Positions 38,445-47,924 of a stretch of 64,000 nt of DNA are shown here, one piece after another. How positions within the stretch are numbered: the first letter of the stretch is position 1; every line of letters starts with the position of its first letter. A program made the translations under genes and the position numbers. Origin of the DNA: Dysgonomonas sp. 520 (GTDB lineage Bacteria; Bacteroidota; Bacteroidia; Bacteroidales; Dysgonomonadaceae); NCBI RefSeq assembly GCF_010501095.1, contig NZ_QVMP01000005.1, forward strand, positions 62,001-126,000, given 5' to 3'. The notes under the pieces were generated by a model, which was not told the DNA's origin, made no database searches, and worked only from the letters and a program-made list of their open reading frames with translations.

Positions 38445-38924
38445 CTATAACATAGATTGCTTTGAAAAGCTAAGGGGTAAGATTTCTTTGATGGAACTTA
38501 CCTCATATACTTTGTCTTTACTACACATCAAGATGGTGACGGGGGTATCGAACCGATTTTCAACTTCCACAAAAACCTGTCGGCACGATCCGCAGGGAGA
38601 GCAGACATCCGGCGTGAAGTTTCCTTTGTTGAAAGCTGCAATCGCAACCATACTCACCGCAACATCAGGATATTGGGCATTTGCATAAAACAATGCCGTT
38701 CTTTCGGCGCACAAACCTGATGGATAGGCTGCGTTTTCCTGATTGCTGCCTGTTATTATCTCTCCATTTTTCAGCAATACAGCCGCACCAACACTATAAT
38801 TAGAATACGGAGCGTATGCCGATTGGGTAGCTTGTCGTGCTTTTTCTATCAATTTTTTCTTCTCGCCTGTGCACGACTCTATACTATAAACTTTTATCTT
38901 TGTAATAATTTCAAGACTTTCCAT
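38445..38924 (-). CDS. cdd: Cytidine deaminase
   Basis: A 159-residue homotetrameric-type cytidine deaminase for pyrimidine salvage. The zinc site is CAERTALF (Cys-Ala-Glu, with the Glu as proton shuttle) and PCGSCRQV. The substrate region YSNYSVGAAVLLKNGEIITGSNQENAAYPSG is typical. It is longer than the 130-residue bacterial forms because of an N-terminal extension of about 25 residues, common in Bacteroidetes. The gene converges on the L,D-transpeptidase gene with only 8 bases between their ends. Confidence 0.95.
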   Translation of the reverse strand: MESLEIITKIKVYSIESCTGEKKKLIEKARQATQSAYAPYSNYSVGAAVLLKNGEIITGSNQENAAYPSGLCAERTALFYANAQYPDVAVSMVAIAAFNKGNFTPDVCSPCGSCRQVFVEVENRFDTPVTILMCSKDKVYEVSSIKEILPLSFSKQSML

Positions 38925-38999
38925 GTTATATTATAATATTAAGTGATTGAAAGTTTTTAATAATATATTTTTTAATAGTTATATCAATCAAAATCAGTA

Positions 39000-39243
39000 T
39001 TTGGATTTACTATAACTAGAATGTTGGTTTAGATAAAGTAAACCGCAAGGATGCAAAGAGTGCAATACATTTCTTGTTGGGCGTGTGTCAAAAGTAAATT
39101 TTGGTATCTTTTGTCATCCTGAACAACTACTGATTCGCATTGCTTGCAAGTTACTTGCGCATCACAAAATTTGCAACTTGTTTGCCCGCAACATTAAACA
39201 TATTTATTGTTGTACGTGTTTTATTCAAAGATACAAAAATGAT
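39000..39243. other. Intergenic region with repeat fragments
   Basis: The region contains the stretch AAAGTAAATTTTGGTATCTT (shared with 8928-8953), a family A half copy and AACTACTGATTCGCATT at 39125-39141. An open frame from 39085 crosses these repeats and joins the next gene, but I do not treat it as coding. Confidence 0.6.
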
Positions 39244-40194
39244 ATGAAAGAAAATATTTTAAGATTCAAGAACCATTCTTTATTGATATTATTTTTACTA
39301 TGCGTTGTAACGCCCAATCTGTCGGCTCAGAAAAGAGTAAAAATATACGAAGACTACATTAAACTGTATAAGGATGTCAGTATAGAACACATGGGTAAAT
39401 ATAAAATCCCTGCCAGTATAACATTGGCTCAGGGGTTGTTGGAGTCGGGTGCGGGGACAAGTAGCCTGGCAAAAAAAGCCAACAACCACTTTGGTATAAA
39501 ATGCCACTCAGACTGGACGGGTAAAAAATATTACATGAAAGATGACGGTCCGAAAGATTGTTTCCGGCACTATAATAGTGTAGCCGATTCTTACAACGAC
39601 CATGCAGTGTTTCTTACCAAGTATGCCCGATACAGTCCTCTTTTCAAACTGGATATCACCGATTATAAAGGATGGGCTAAAGGTTTGCAAACAAGTGGTT
39701 ATGCCACGGATAAAGGTTATGCCAATAAGTTGATAGGAATGATAGAAACCTACGAACTTTATGAGTATGACAAGTCAGACGGCAAAAAAGAATCGAAAAA
39801 AGACAAAAAGGAGAAAGAAAAAAATAAGAAATCGGAATCAACACCAAGAGTCTATACGCATACTCCGTACAAAACAGGAGGATTAGTTTATATCTTTGCT
39901 TTGGATGGCGATACCTATGAAGATATTGCCGACGAATTCGGATTTAAGGTGAAAGATTTGTGCAAGTATAATGAGGTTCCCGAAGATTTCCCTCTTCGCA
40001 AAGGAGACAAAATATATTTTCAAAAGAAAAAGAATAAGGCTGACAAGCCATATTACGACCACGTGGTACAAGTGGGAGAATCTATGCACAGCATATCGCA
40101 ACACTATGGCGTGAAAGTTAAAAACCTATACAAAATCAACAAGTTGGATGAGGAATATGTCCCCACCGAAGGAGATGTTCTCAAATTGAGATAA
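39244..40194 (+). CDS. Secreted glucosaminidase with LysM domains
   Basis: A 316-residue peptidoglycan hydrolase. The start is placed at ATG 39244, directly before a signal sequence (MKENILRF...LLCVVTPNLSAQ). The glucosaminidase/FlgJ-like domain (about 35-180) has the catalytic Glu in LAQGLLESGAGTSSLAKKAN, followed by NNHFGIKC. A Lys/Glu linker (about 182-205) leads to two LysM cell-wall-binding domains (about 216-262 and 275-316). It probably cuts GlcNAc-MurNAc bonds during growth or division. Confidence 0.92.
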   Translation: MKENILRFKNHSLLILFLLCVVTPNLSAQKRVKIYEDYIKLYKDVSIEHMGKYKIPASITLAQGLLESGAGTSSLAKKANNHFGIKCHSDWTGKKYYMKDDGPKDCFRHYNSVADSYNDHAVFLTKYARYSPLFKLDITDYKGWAKGLQTSGYATDKGYANKLIGMIETYELYEYDKSDGKKESKKDKKEKEKNKKSESTPRVYTHTPYKTGGLVYIFALDGDTYEDIADEFGFKVKDLCKYNEVPEDFPLRKGDKIYFQKKKNKADKPYYDHVVQVGESMHSISQHYGVKVKNLYKINKLDEEYVPTEGDVLKLR

Positions 40195-40234
40195 GGTTTC
40201 AGTCCTATTTATTGCTTTTGTAAACATAACAGCA

Positions 40235-40416
40235 CGTGGTGCATTTAGATAATGAAAGATAACAGGCTGAAATATAATACATATTTATATTGTCATCCTG
40301 AGTAAAACGAAGGATCTGGATTGAAAATACACAGATTTTTCACTTCGTTCAAAATGACAAAACCGATATGAATCTTATAATAAATGAGTTTATATCAAAG
40401 TCCTAAATGCACCACG
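40235..40416. mobile_element. MITE-like element with 14-bp terminal inverted repeats
   Basis: CGTGGTGCATTTAG at 40235-40248 is the exact inverse of CTAAATGCACCACG at 40403-40416. The 182-bp interior has no gene and contains a family A repeat (40291-40363). Its right half is closely similar to 8999-9110. A small non-autonomous element is the simplest explanation, but no target duplication is evident. Confidence 0.5.
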
Positions 40417-40493
40417 GGTACATAATAGCAAAAGACATTTATTCTTTGAGGAGTAATCTTTAAAGAATATCTGTTACTTAAAATATAAAAAAA

Positions 40494-41255
40494 ATGAGAA
40501 AAATAGCATTGATTACCGGAGCAACCTCCGGCATTGGAAAAGAGACTGCGAAAAGATTGGCGAAGGATGGTTTCGACCTGATCGTAACAGGACGCAGAAA
40601 AGAAAGACTGGGCGAACTGAAAGACGAAATAATTAAGGATAATCTCCATACAGACGTTCTGACGCTAAGTTTCGATATCAGGATATATTCGGAAGTGGAG
40701 GCTAACCTCAAAGGACTGTCAGGCAAATGGAAAAACGTTGATGTTTTGATCAACAACGCAGGTTTAGCCGTTGGACTGAACCCGATACACGAAGGGGTTC
40801 GTGAAGATTGGGAGCGAATGATAGATACCAATATCAAAGGGTTGCTTTACGTTACCCGTCTTATTTCGCCTCAGATGGTTGAGCGAAAATCGGGGCACAT
40901 TATCAATATAGCCTCCATTGCCGGAAAGGAAGTTTATCCTAACGGAAATGTATACTGCGCAACCAAACATGCGGTAGATGCCATCAGCAAAGGCACTAGG
41001 ATGGATTTGATCAATTACGGGATAAAAGTGACACAGATATGTCCGGGTTTTGCCGAGACAGAATTTTCCCTTGTCAGGTTTAAGGGAGACAAGGACAGGG
41101 CAGATAAAGTTTATGACGGCTTTGTGCCCTTGCTGGCCGAAGATATTGCCGACGCCATTGCTTATGCTGTCAATGCGCCCGATCACGTCGACATTCAGGA
41201 TATGCTCATCATGCCCAAGGCACAGGCTTCGGCAACAATATTTCATAAAGAATAG
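40494..41255 (+). CDS. Short-chain dehydrogenase/reductase
   Basis: A 253-residue classical SDR. The cofactor loop is TGATSGIGKE (residues 8-17) followed by TGRRKERL, which favours NADP. NNAG holds the coenzyme, and the catalytic Ser-Tyr-Lys set is IASIAG with YCATKHAVD. It is closest in pattern to YdfG-type enzymes, which oxidise serine, L-allo-threonine or 3-hydroxy acids. The substrate is not certain. It stands alone between a repeat region and the sulfatase-fold gene. Confidence 0.92.
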   Translation: MRKIALITGATSGIGKETAKRLAKDGFDLIVTGRRKERLGELKDEIIKDNLHTDVLTLSFDIRIYSEVEANLKGLSGKWKNVDVLINNAGLAVGLNPIHEGVREDWERMIDTNIKGLLYVTRLISPQMVERKSGHIINIASIAGKEVYPNGNVYCATKHAVDAISKGTRMDLINYGIKVTQICPGFAETEFSLVRFKGDKDRADKVYDGFVPLLAEDIADAIAYAVNAPDHVDIQDMLIMPKAQASATIFHKE

Positions 41256-41323
41256 AAAACACTTTTTCATTGTCATGCCTCGCATTATTCAGTGTGACAA
41301 AAATAATTATCTGACTTACTATC

Positions 41324-43162
41324 ATGAATAGACAAATATTGAACACCCGTATAGCATTGTTCATAAAAACATACCTGATTTTTGTTCTGCTTTTCGTCAT
41401 CCAAAAGGTTGTGTTTCTTGTGTTTCACTGGCAACAATCTTCCTTGACAGGTGCAGGTGATTGGTTTAGTGTAATGTGGAAAGGTTTGCCTATGGACTTC
41501 TCCACCGGAGGTTATCTGGTGCTGATACCACTCATAATACTTGTAATTTCCCTTTTCACGGTGAAGCATTTGAAACAAATACTCAATGTGTATTTTATGA
41601 TCGTAAGTGCTTTGGTTTCAATTATCTTCTTGTCCGACGTAGTCTTATATTCCTACTGGGGATTCAGGATAGACTCCACCGTGTTTGCTTATATAACATC
41701 TCCGGCAGAAGTGGTGGCAAGCATTTCCATTATCGAGACAATCGGTATATTGCTGATCATGATTCTTTTAAGTTTTGGTCAGTATTTTATCCTTCGTAAA
41801 CTGATAGTTGATAGATTTCCGGACGAACCTTCAAAATCGAAAGTCGTTCAGTCGGTAGTTTTTGTCATCATTATGGCATTGATGATAATTCCCATCAGAG
41901 GAGGTATATCCACTGCGACAATGAGTCCCGGTTCGGTCTATTTCAGTAACAATATGTTCCTCAATCATGCAGCTATAAACCCTGTGTTCAACATCTTCTA
42001 TTCGTTGAAACTGAGTACGGATTTCAGTAAGCAATATCGTTTTATGGACGACAAGGAGGCTCACGACGTGTTTGCCGATCTGATGCACTATGAGCCGAGC
42101 GATACGATTCCTCAACTACTGAACACCGACCGTCCGAATATAGTATTCATTGTTCTGGAAAGTTTCGGAGCAAAAATACTTGAGCCACTAGGCGGAGAGA
42201 AAGGTGTTGCGCCAAATCTTAATAAATTGACGGAAGAAGGTGTGTTTTTCAGGAAGATGTATGCCAATAGTTTCAGAACGGACAGAGGTCTGGTTTCGGT
42301 TGTGGGTGGATACCCGGCTCAACCCACAATGTCTATCCTGAAATATTTTAATAAGATGCAGACATTAAGCTCCATACCCGGATCTTTGGTCGAGAACGGT
42401 TATAATGGTTCATTCCTGTATGGAGGTGATTTGGATTTTGCTCAGATGCAATCGTTTATTATTGCTCAGAAAGTAACTGATATTACGAAAGATAAAGATT
42501 TCCCTGTGAGTGAGAGGTTAACAAAATGGGGTGTGCCCGATGCTCTTACTTTCGAAAGGCTTGCCAATGATATTCAAAAAGAGGATGAAGAGCCTTACTT
42601 GAAAATGTTTTTGACATTAAGCAGTCATGAGCCTTTCGATGTCCCTACCAAGAGATTTGAGGATGATTATCTCAATTCGGTGTATTATACGGACAGTTGT
42701 CTCGGTATTTTTATGGATAACCTGAAAAAAAGTCCGAAATGGGATAACACTTTAGTGATATTGATACCCGATCATGATATGCGTTACCCGAAAACATTAG
42801 ACCATTCGTCGCCCGACCGTCACGATGTATTTATGCTATGGTTGGGGGGAGCGGTAAAGCAGCCAATGATAGTTGATAAGGCATGTTCTCAGGTCGATCT
42901 TGCGGCTACGTTGCTGAGCCAGATGAAACTTGACTATAAAGACTTTACTTTCAGCAAAGATATAATGAATCCGACGAGCAAAAGTTTTGCGTTCTATGCT
43001 TTCCCTAACGGGTTTGGAATGATGTCCGACACTGCTAAAGTCGTTTTCGATTGCGAGAAAGGGCAATCAATAATGAAAGAAGGCTCCGGAGCTGATCTCC
43101 TCGAAAAACAGGGGAAAGCATACTTGCAATGCTTGTATGATGATATTGCGAAAAGGAAATGA
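41324..43162 (+). CDS. LTA synthase-like membrane sulfatase-fold enzyme
   Basis: A 612-residue protein with five N-terminal membrane helices (about residues 10-170) and an extracytoplasmic alkaline-phosphatase-superfamily domain (about 260-570). Active-site elements are NIVFIVLESFGAKI (metal-binding Glu), the nucleophile Thr in NSFRTDRGLVSV, and IPDHD. In Gram-positive bacteria LtaS builds lipoteichoic acid. In Bacteroidetes, enzymes of this shape more likely move phosphoglycerol or phosphoethanolamine onto envelope glycans, which is inference. It is transcribed alone, with a shared terminator downstream. Confidence 0.9.
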   Translation: MNRQILNTRIALFIKTYLIFVLLFVIQKVVFLVFHWQQSSLTGAGDWFSVMWKGLPMDFSTGGYLVLIPLIILVISLFTVKHLKQILNVYFMIVSALVSIIFLSDVVLYSYWGFRIDSTVFAYITSPAEVVASISIIETIGILLIMILLSFGQYFILRKLIVDRFPDEPSKSKVVQSVVFVIIMALMIIPIRGGISTATMSPGSVYFSNNMFLNHAAINPVFNIFYSLKLSTDFSKQYRFMDDKEAHDVFADLMHYEPSDTIPQLLNTDRPNIVFIVLESFGAKILEPLGGEKGVAPNLNKLTEEGVFFRKMYANSFRTDRGLVSVVGGYPAQPTMSILKYFNKMQTLSSIPGSLVENGYNGSFLYGGDLDFAQMQSFIIAQKVTDITKDKDFPVSERLTKWGVPDALTFERLANDIQKEDEEPYLKMFLTLSSHEPFDVPTKRFEDDYLNSVYYTDSCLGIFMDNLKKSPKWDNTLVILIPDHDMRYPKTLDHSSPDRHDVFMLWLGGAVKQPMIVDKACSQVDLAATLLSQMKLDYKDFTFSKDIMNPTSKSFAFYAFPNGFGMMSDTAKVVFDCEKGQSIMKEGSGADLLEKQGKAYLQCLYDDIAKRK

Positions 43163-43242
43163 CCTGTGCCGGCATACATGCGGCAATGCAATTGTAGTAT
43201 GTGATTCCGTCGTTTCACTCTATATTATATAATGAAAATATA

Positions 43243-43273
43243 AAAGCCTGCCCTTTAAACAAGAGCAGGCTTT
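43243..43273. terminator. Bidirectional terminator
   Basis: AAAGCCTGC pairs with GCAGGCTTT around a 13-nt loop, with T-rich or A-rich flanks on both sides. It lies between the converging LTA-synthase-like gene and sdhB. Confidence 0.88.
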
Positions 43274-43292
43274 ATAAATATGTCAAGATATT

Positions 43293-44048
43293 TTAATCTT
43301 TAAATTTCGCTTTCAAGAACTCACGGTTCAATCGTGCGATATTACTGATAGAAACATTCTTAGGGCACTCCACTTCGCAAGCACCTGTGTTGGTACAGTT
43401 ACCGAAGCCTAGTTCGTCCATTTGCGCAACCATCGCTTTAGCACGTTTGGCAGCTTCGATACGTCCTTGAGGAAGAAGTGCCAATTGGCTTACTTTAGCC
43501 GATACGAACAACATTGCCGACCCGTTCTTACATGCTGCAACGCAAGCTCCACAACCGATACAAGAAGCCGAGTCCATAGCCTCGTCTGCATCTTCTTTCG
43601 AAATAGGAATAGCATTAGCATCTTGTGCACCGCCTACATTGATAGATGTATAACCTCCTGCCTGCATAATTTTGTCGAACGCAGTACGGTCTACCATCAA
43701 GTCGCGAATAACAGGAAAACCAGCCGAACGCCAAGGCTCGATAGTAATAGTTTCGCCATCTTTAAACTTACGCATGTGCAACTGGCAAGTTGTTACATCC
43801 TCGTCCGGCCCGTGTGGGTGTCCGTTGATGTAGAGGCTGCACATTCCGCAAATACCTTCACGGCAATCGTGGTCGAATACGATAGGTTCTTTGCCTTCGT
43901 TTATCAGTTTTTCATTCAGGATGTCGAGCATCTCAAGAAAAGATGTATCCGTAGAAATCTTTTCCAAACTATATGTTTCGAAAGCTCCTTTTTCTTTCGG
44001 ACCTCTCTGACGCCATACTTTTAGCGATATATTTATTGTTTTTTCCAT
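43293..44048 (-). CDS. sdhB: Succinate dehydrogenase/fumarate reductase iron-sulfur subunit
   Basis: A 251-residue subunit that passes electrons between flavoprotein and membrane subunit. The plant-type [2Fe-2S] ligands are in [16 protein letters not shown]. The two cubane clusters are held by [14 protein letters not shown] and [14 protein letters not shown]. This B-type enzyme with a single cytochrome b subunit is used as fumarate reductase and/or succinate dehydrogenase in Bacteroidetes. It lies downstream of sdhA but is separated from it by 515 bases that hold an inserted gene. Confidence 0.97.
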   Translation of the reverse strand: MEKTINISLKVWRQRGPKEKGAFETYSLEKISTDTSFLEMLDILNEKLINEGKEPIVFDHDCREGICGMCSLYINGHPHGPDEDVTTCQLHMRKFKDGETITIEPWRSAGFPVIRDLMVDRTAFDKIMQAGGYTSINVGGAQDANAIPISKEDADEAMDSASCIGCGACVAACKNGSAMLFVSAKVSQLALLPQGRIEAAKRAKAMVAQMDELGFGNCTNTGACEVECPKNVSISNIARLNREFLKAKFKD

Positions 44049-44057
44049 TGGACAAAT

Positions 44058-44086
44058 AGTTACAAGTTACGAGTTACGAGTTACAA
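44058..44086 (+). repeat. GTTACAAG/GTTACGAG repeat array, left of the four-helix gene
   Basis: Four short units of the form AGTTAC-(A/G)-AG lie in a row. The same units occur inverted at 44533-44560, so the four-helix-bundle gene is bracketed by related inverted arrays. Confidence 0.85.
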
Positions 44087-44117
44087 GAACCAACCGGTAA
44101 CATGGTTATTAATGAAA

Positions 44118-44486
44118 TTATTTTGTTTCGTTACGAGTTTTTAAAGACTTAATCAGCGATGTTGTCATTTTTATTATCTCATTTACAGACTCATTCAATA
44201 CGGCTACATCTTCTTTCTTTAAAAAATTAAGTTCGCCTGAAATTATAATCTGTGTTTCCAACTCAGTTGCAGAGCCCAAAGCTATATAAAGAAATTGTAT
44301 CAATTCTTTATCCGAGTTTCTACCACATCCTTCAGCTATGTTGGATGGGATTGAAACTGCGCTTCTCCTGATTTGAGAAGTCAGACCAAACTGCTCGGAC
44401 GATGGGAAACCGGCAGTCATATCATATACAACTTTCACCAGGTTTATTCCCTTTTTCCAAACAATCAGATCTTTATGAGTCATCAC
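44118..44486 (-). CDS. Four-helix-bundle protein (S23/IVP family), inserted in the sdh operon
   Basis: A 122-residue protein of the S23 or 23S-rRNA-intervening-sequence family: MTHKDLIVWKKGINLVKVVYDMT, then FPSSEQFGLTSQIRRSAVSIPSNIAEGCGR (the family signature) and FLYIALGSATELETQIIIS. Members form pentamers of four-helix bundles and were first found within intervening sequences of 23S rRNA. Here it stands between sdhA and sdhB on the same strand, bracketed by inverted TTACGAG arrays, as an apparent insertion that leaves both sdh genes whole. Function unknown. Confidence 0.93.
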   Translation of the reverse strand: MMTHKDLIVWKKGINLVKVVYDMTAGFPSSEQFGLTSQIRRSAVSIPSNIAEGCGRNSDKELIQFLYIALGSATELETQIIISGELNFLKKEDVAVLNESVNEIIKMTTSLIKSLKTRNETK

Positions 44487-44532
44487 TTATTGCTTTTTAG
44501 GTTACGAATAGTCCGGAATACTCTTATTCTGG

Positions 44533-44560
44533 CAACTCGTAACTGGTAACTCGTAACTAG
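44533..44560 (-). repeat. TAACTCGTAACT repeat array, right of the four-helix gene
   Basis: CAACTCGTAACTGGTAACT and further units are the inverse of the array at 44058-44086. They abut the end of sdhA. Confidence 0.85.
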
Positions 44561-44563
44561 AAA

Positions 44564-46522
44564 TTACGATTTATAGTTACGTTGTTGTCTAACTACGAAC
44601 TCGTAGTCGAGAGGTTCTTTTACCAATTCCGGATCTTGGTCTTCGCCGTTGTATTTCCAGCAAGCTACATACGAGAAGTTTTCATCGTCACGAAGAGCCT
44701 CACCATCCGGTGTTTGATATTCTTCACGGAAATGGCCTCCACAAGATTCGTTTCTGTTTAAACCGTCGCGAGCCATAAGTTCACCTATTTCAAGGAAATC
44801 GGCAAGACGCAATGCTTTTTCCAATTCCACATTCAGGTCGGCAGCCTCTCCGGGTATGCGAAGATCTGTCCAGAATTCTTTTTTCAATGCTTTGATGTCT
44901 TCAAGGGCTTTTTCCAAAGATTCTTTTGTACGTGCCATTCCAACAAAATCCCACATAATCAAACCAAGTTTCTTATGAATCGAATCAACGGAATGTTTTC
45001 CTTTGATATTCATCAATTTGTCGATTTTCTTTTTCAGTTCCGACTCAGCTTGTTCAAACTCAGGAAGATCTGTACTGAAACGTGGCACTGTAATCTGATC
45101 TGCCAGATAGTTTTGGATGGTGTAAGGAAGAACGAAATATCCGTCAGCCAAACCTTGCATCAAAGCAGATGCCCCAAGACGGTTAGCTCCGTGATCTGAG
45201 AAGTTTGCTTCGCCGATACAGAACAATCCCGGTATTGAGGTTTGCAATTCATAGTCTACCCAGATACCGCCCATTGTGTAGTGGATGGCAGGGAAAATCA
45301 TCATCGGAGTTTCGTATGGATTGTCATCAACAATTTTTTCATACATCTGGAAAAGGTTTCCGTATCTTGCTTCAACTACATCTCGTCCAAGACGCTCTAT
45401 TGCAGAAGAAAAATCAAGGTATACGGCCAAACCTGTTGAATTAACACCAAATCCGGCGTCACATCTTTCTTTTGCCGCACGCGATGCAACGTCACGAGGC
45501 ACAAGGTTTCCGAAAGCAGGGTAACGTCTTTCGAGATAGTAGTCCCTGTCTTCTTCTTTTATTTGAGTAGGTTTCAGTTTTCCTGCACGGATTGCTTCTG
45601 CATCTTCTTTCTTTTTAGGAACCCAGATACGTCCGTCGTTACGAAGCGATTCTGACATCAAAGTCAGTTTCGATTGAAATTCTCCGTGAACAGGAATACA
45701 AGTCGGGTGAATCTGAGCGAAACAAGGATTAGCAAAATATGCTCCTTTTTTGTATGCCTGAATTGCAGCCGAACCGTTCGATCCCATTGCGTTAGTTGAT
45801 AAGAAGAATGTATTACCGTAACCGCCTGTACCGATAACCACTGCATGAGCCGAGAAGCGCTCAACCTTACCTGTTACCAGGTTGCGGGCAATGATACCAC
45901 GGGCACGTCCGTCTATGATAACCACATCGAGCATTTCGTAACGGGTATACAGTTTCACAGTTCCTTTTTTTACCTGACGGCTCAATGACGAGTATGCGCC
46001 AAGAAGAAGCTGCTGCCCTGTTTGTCCTTTAGCGTAGAATGTACGTGATACCTGCGCTCCACCAAATGAACGGTTGTCGAGAAGACCTCCGTATTCGCGA
46101 GCGAAGGGAACACCTTGAGCCACACATTGGTCGATGATGTTGTTTGCTACTTCGGCCATACGGTGAACGTTTGCCTCACGAGCACGATAGTCGCCTCCTT
46201 TTATTGTATCATAGAATAGACGGTATACAGAGTCGCCGTCGTTCTGATAGTTTTTCGCTGCATTGATACCTCCTTGTGCTGCAATAGAGTGCGCACGGCG
46301 AGGAGAATCCTGAATGCAGAAGTTCAATACATTGAAGCCCATCTCGCCAAGAGACGCGGCAGCAGAGCCACCCGCAAGACCTGTTCCCACAACAATCACG
46401 TCCAAACGGCGTTTGTTGGCAGGGTTCACAAGTTTTTGGTGGTCTTTATAGTTTGTCCATTTATCAGCCAAAGGGCCTTCCGGAATTTTAGAATCTTTTT
46501 TAGGATCTAGAATAGTAGTCAT
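44564..46522 (-). CDS. sdhA: Succinate dehydrogenase/fumarate reductase flavoprotein subunit
   Basis: A 652-residue flavoprotein subunit that oxidises succinate or reduces fumarate. The FAD-binding loop is [19 protein letters not shown] (about residues 45-63). The covalent-FAD region is [20 protein letters not shown], with the His that links the flavin. The active site includes HPTCIPVHG and the Arg-rich [17 protein letters not shown]. Length matches the B-type Bacteroidetes and epsilonproteobacterial enzymes. It follows sdhC by 25 bases. Confidence 0.97.
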   Translation of the reverse strand: MTTILDPKKDSKIPEGPLADKWTNYKDHQKLVNPANKRRLDVIVVGTGLAGGSAAASLGEMGFNVLNFCIQDSPRRAHSIAAQGGINAAKNYQNDGDSVYRLFYDTIKGGDYRAREANVHRMAEVANNIIDQCVAQGVPFAREYGGLLDNRSFGGAQVSRTFYAKGQTGQQLLLGAYSSLSRQVKKGTVKLYTRYEMLDVVIIDGRARGIIARNLVTGKVERFSAHAVVIGTGGYGNTFFLSTNAMGSNGSAAIQAYKKGAYFANPCFAQIHPTCIPVHGEFQSKLTLMSESLRNDGRIWVPKKKEDAEAIRAGKLKPTQIKEEDRDYYLERRYPAFGNLVPRDVASRAAKERCDAGFGVNSTGLAVYLDFSSAIERLGRDVVEARYGNLFQMYEKIVDDNPYETPMMIFPAIHYTMGGIWVDYELQTSIPGLFCIGEANFSDHGANRLGASALMQGLADGYFVLPYTIQNYLADQITVPRFSTDLPEFEQAESELKKKIDKLMNIKGKHSVDSIHKKLGLIMWDFVGMARTKESLEKALEDIKALKKEFWTDLRIPGEAADLNVELEKALRLADFLEIGELMARDGLNRNESCGGHFREEYQTPDGEALRDDENFSYVACWKYNGEDQDPELVKEPLDYEFVVRQQRNYKS

Positions 46523-46547
46523 ATCTATTATTTCTTTTAGTCAATTT

Positions 46548-47246
46548 TTATAAAATACCAAGTCCCAGACTTCTCAAATAGAATATAATAGGCACGATTG
46601 CAAAACCAAGACAAATTAATGTCGCCACAATAGTACCGATAACTTTCAAGCGGGGCAACCATGTTCTGCCATTGAAACCCGACGATTGGAACATACTCCA
46701 AACCCCATGAGACAGGTGAAACCACAATGCCGCGATGCCAATCAGGTAAAGAACCACTTTGATTGGGTTTCCGAACAGCATATTCATGTGACCGCCTACT
46801 TCGGCGGGCAAAACAACAATGCTGTGCAACGCATGAATTTTGCCTGCGAACAATTCGGCAAACATCATCTTGAACCAAAAATCATAAAGGTGTAATAACA
46901 AGAATGCCAGTACAACCAATCCTAGAACGAACATGTTTTTAGATGACCATGCAACATCCGTCAGGTTAGACGATCCATACTTATCGCCACCACGCGCTCT
47001 TCTGTTTTGCAATGTCAGGAACAGAGCATACAAAATGTGAATAAGGATTAACCCCACCAATGCGACGGTAGCAGCAACCGCATACCAGTTTGTTCCTAAA
47101 AATTCACAAATCATGATATATCCGTCCATCGAAATGAATGAGACAAGATTCATGCACATGTGGAAAATGAGAAACAAAACCAGAGCACAACCCGAAAGAG
47201 CCATGATGAATTTGCGGCCAATAGAAGAATTTAGTAACCAACTCAT
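46548..47246 (-). CDS. sdhC: Succinate dehydrogenase/fumarate reductase cytochrome b subunit
   Basis: A 232-residue inner-membrane subunit with five helices that holds two b hemes and the quinone site (B-type, like Wolinella FrdC). Conserved histidines are in FLIFHMCMN, LILIHILY, LLLHLYDF and LWFHLSHGVWS, which supply the heme ligands. It is the first gene of the sdhC-sdhA-(insert)-sdhB operon. A TATTTTTG -7 box lies about 100 bases upstream on this strand. Confidence 0.95.
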   Translation of the reverse strand: MSWLLNSSIGRKFIMALSGCALVLFLIFHMCMNLVSFISMDGYIMICEFLGTNWYAVAATVALVGLILIHILYALFLTLQNRRARGGDKYGSSNLTDVAWSSKNMFVLGLVVLAFLLLHLYDFWFKMMFAELFAGKIHALHSIVVLPAEVGGHMNMLFGNPIKVVLYLIGIAALWFHLSHGVWSMFQSSGFNGRTWLPRLKVIGTIVATLICLGFAIVPIIFYLRSLGLGIL

Positions 47247-47454
47247 AAAATAATAGTTTTTAGTTATATTGAATAGTTAATTTTTTCTCAAAAAAAAGTC
47301 TATTAAAAGTGAATTTTATAATATATAATTCCCATTTACATATTTGCATCGCAAAAATAAGGGAATATATCCAATTAAAGAAAATAAAAAGTCACTTTTT
47401 TACCTGTTTTTGAGGGAAGAAGGAAGAATTTGAGGATCGGTTGATTTAAAAGGT

Positions 47455-47488
47455 AAAAACCCGCTACTTTTGACAGTAACGGGTCGTT
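47455..47488 (-). terminator. Intrinsic terminator downstream of the exported-protein module 2
   Basis: ACCCGTTACTG and AGTAGCGGGT (minus strand) form the stem, with TTTTTACC after it. It ends transcripts coming from 48827. Confidence 0.7.
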
Positions 47489-47525
47489 TTGCACATGAGT
47501 GGCTGTATAGCTTTATGCTTTCTAT

Positions 47526-47723
47526 TAATGCGAATCAGTAGTTAAAACAGGTTGGTTTAAATTGTACAATATTTTCGCCCCTACTTTCGGGCAGAGCAGA
47601 GCCCTGCCCCTACAAAATGCACCCTTCCACCCTGTCGTTATATGGGATTTGCAATCCCATGCTTGGGTGCTATCCGGATTTTGAATCCGGAAAATAATAA
47701 CTCTGGGGTTACAAACCCCAGAG
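47526..47723. repeat. Intergenic repeat mosaic (copy 4)
   Basis: It starts with AATGCGAATCAGTAGTT (47526-47542), then a GGGCAG/CTGCCCC hairpin. The three palindromes follow at 47642-47660, 47674-47690 and 47701-47723, in the reversed order seen in copy 3. Nothing credible is encoded from 47500 to 47924. Confidence 0.8.
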
Positions 47724-47924
47724 GACAAAAATGGTTCGGCTATGCTCAAACAGCTTTTTGTTCTTGTCGCTTATCTGCGCTGTGTGGGCACCCCGTCAAT
47801 CAGCCAAATGTCACGTTTACACCCGTTAGGCGAAACGGCATCTGCTTCGTAGGCGCGGCAGCAAAGAATATCGAATAAAAACCAACGTCTTTATTATAGA
47901 AAATCCAAATACTGATTGGCATTA

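Noticed and set aside
39085-39243. N-terminal extension of the glucosaminidase
   Set aside because: The extra 53 codons run through repeat DNA and would hide the signal peptide; the start at 39244 is better.
47525-47878. Small reading frames over the repeat mosaics (also 3277-3733 and 8756-9043)
   Set aside because: Their sequence is translated repeat DNA (the same peptides recur), on either strand, without start signals.
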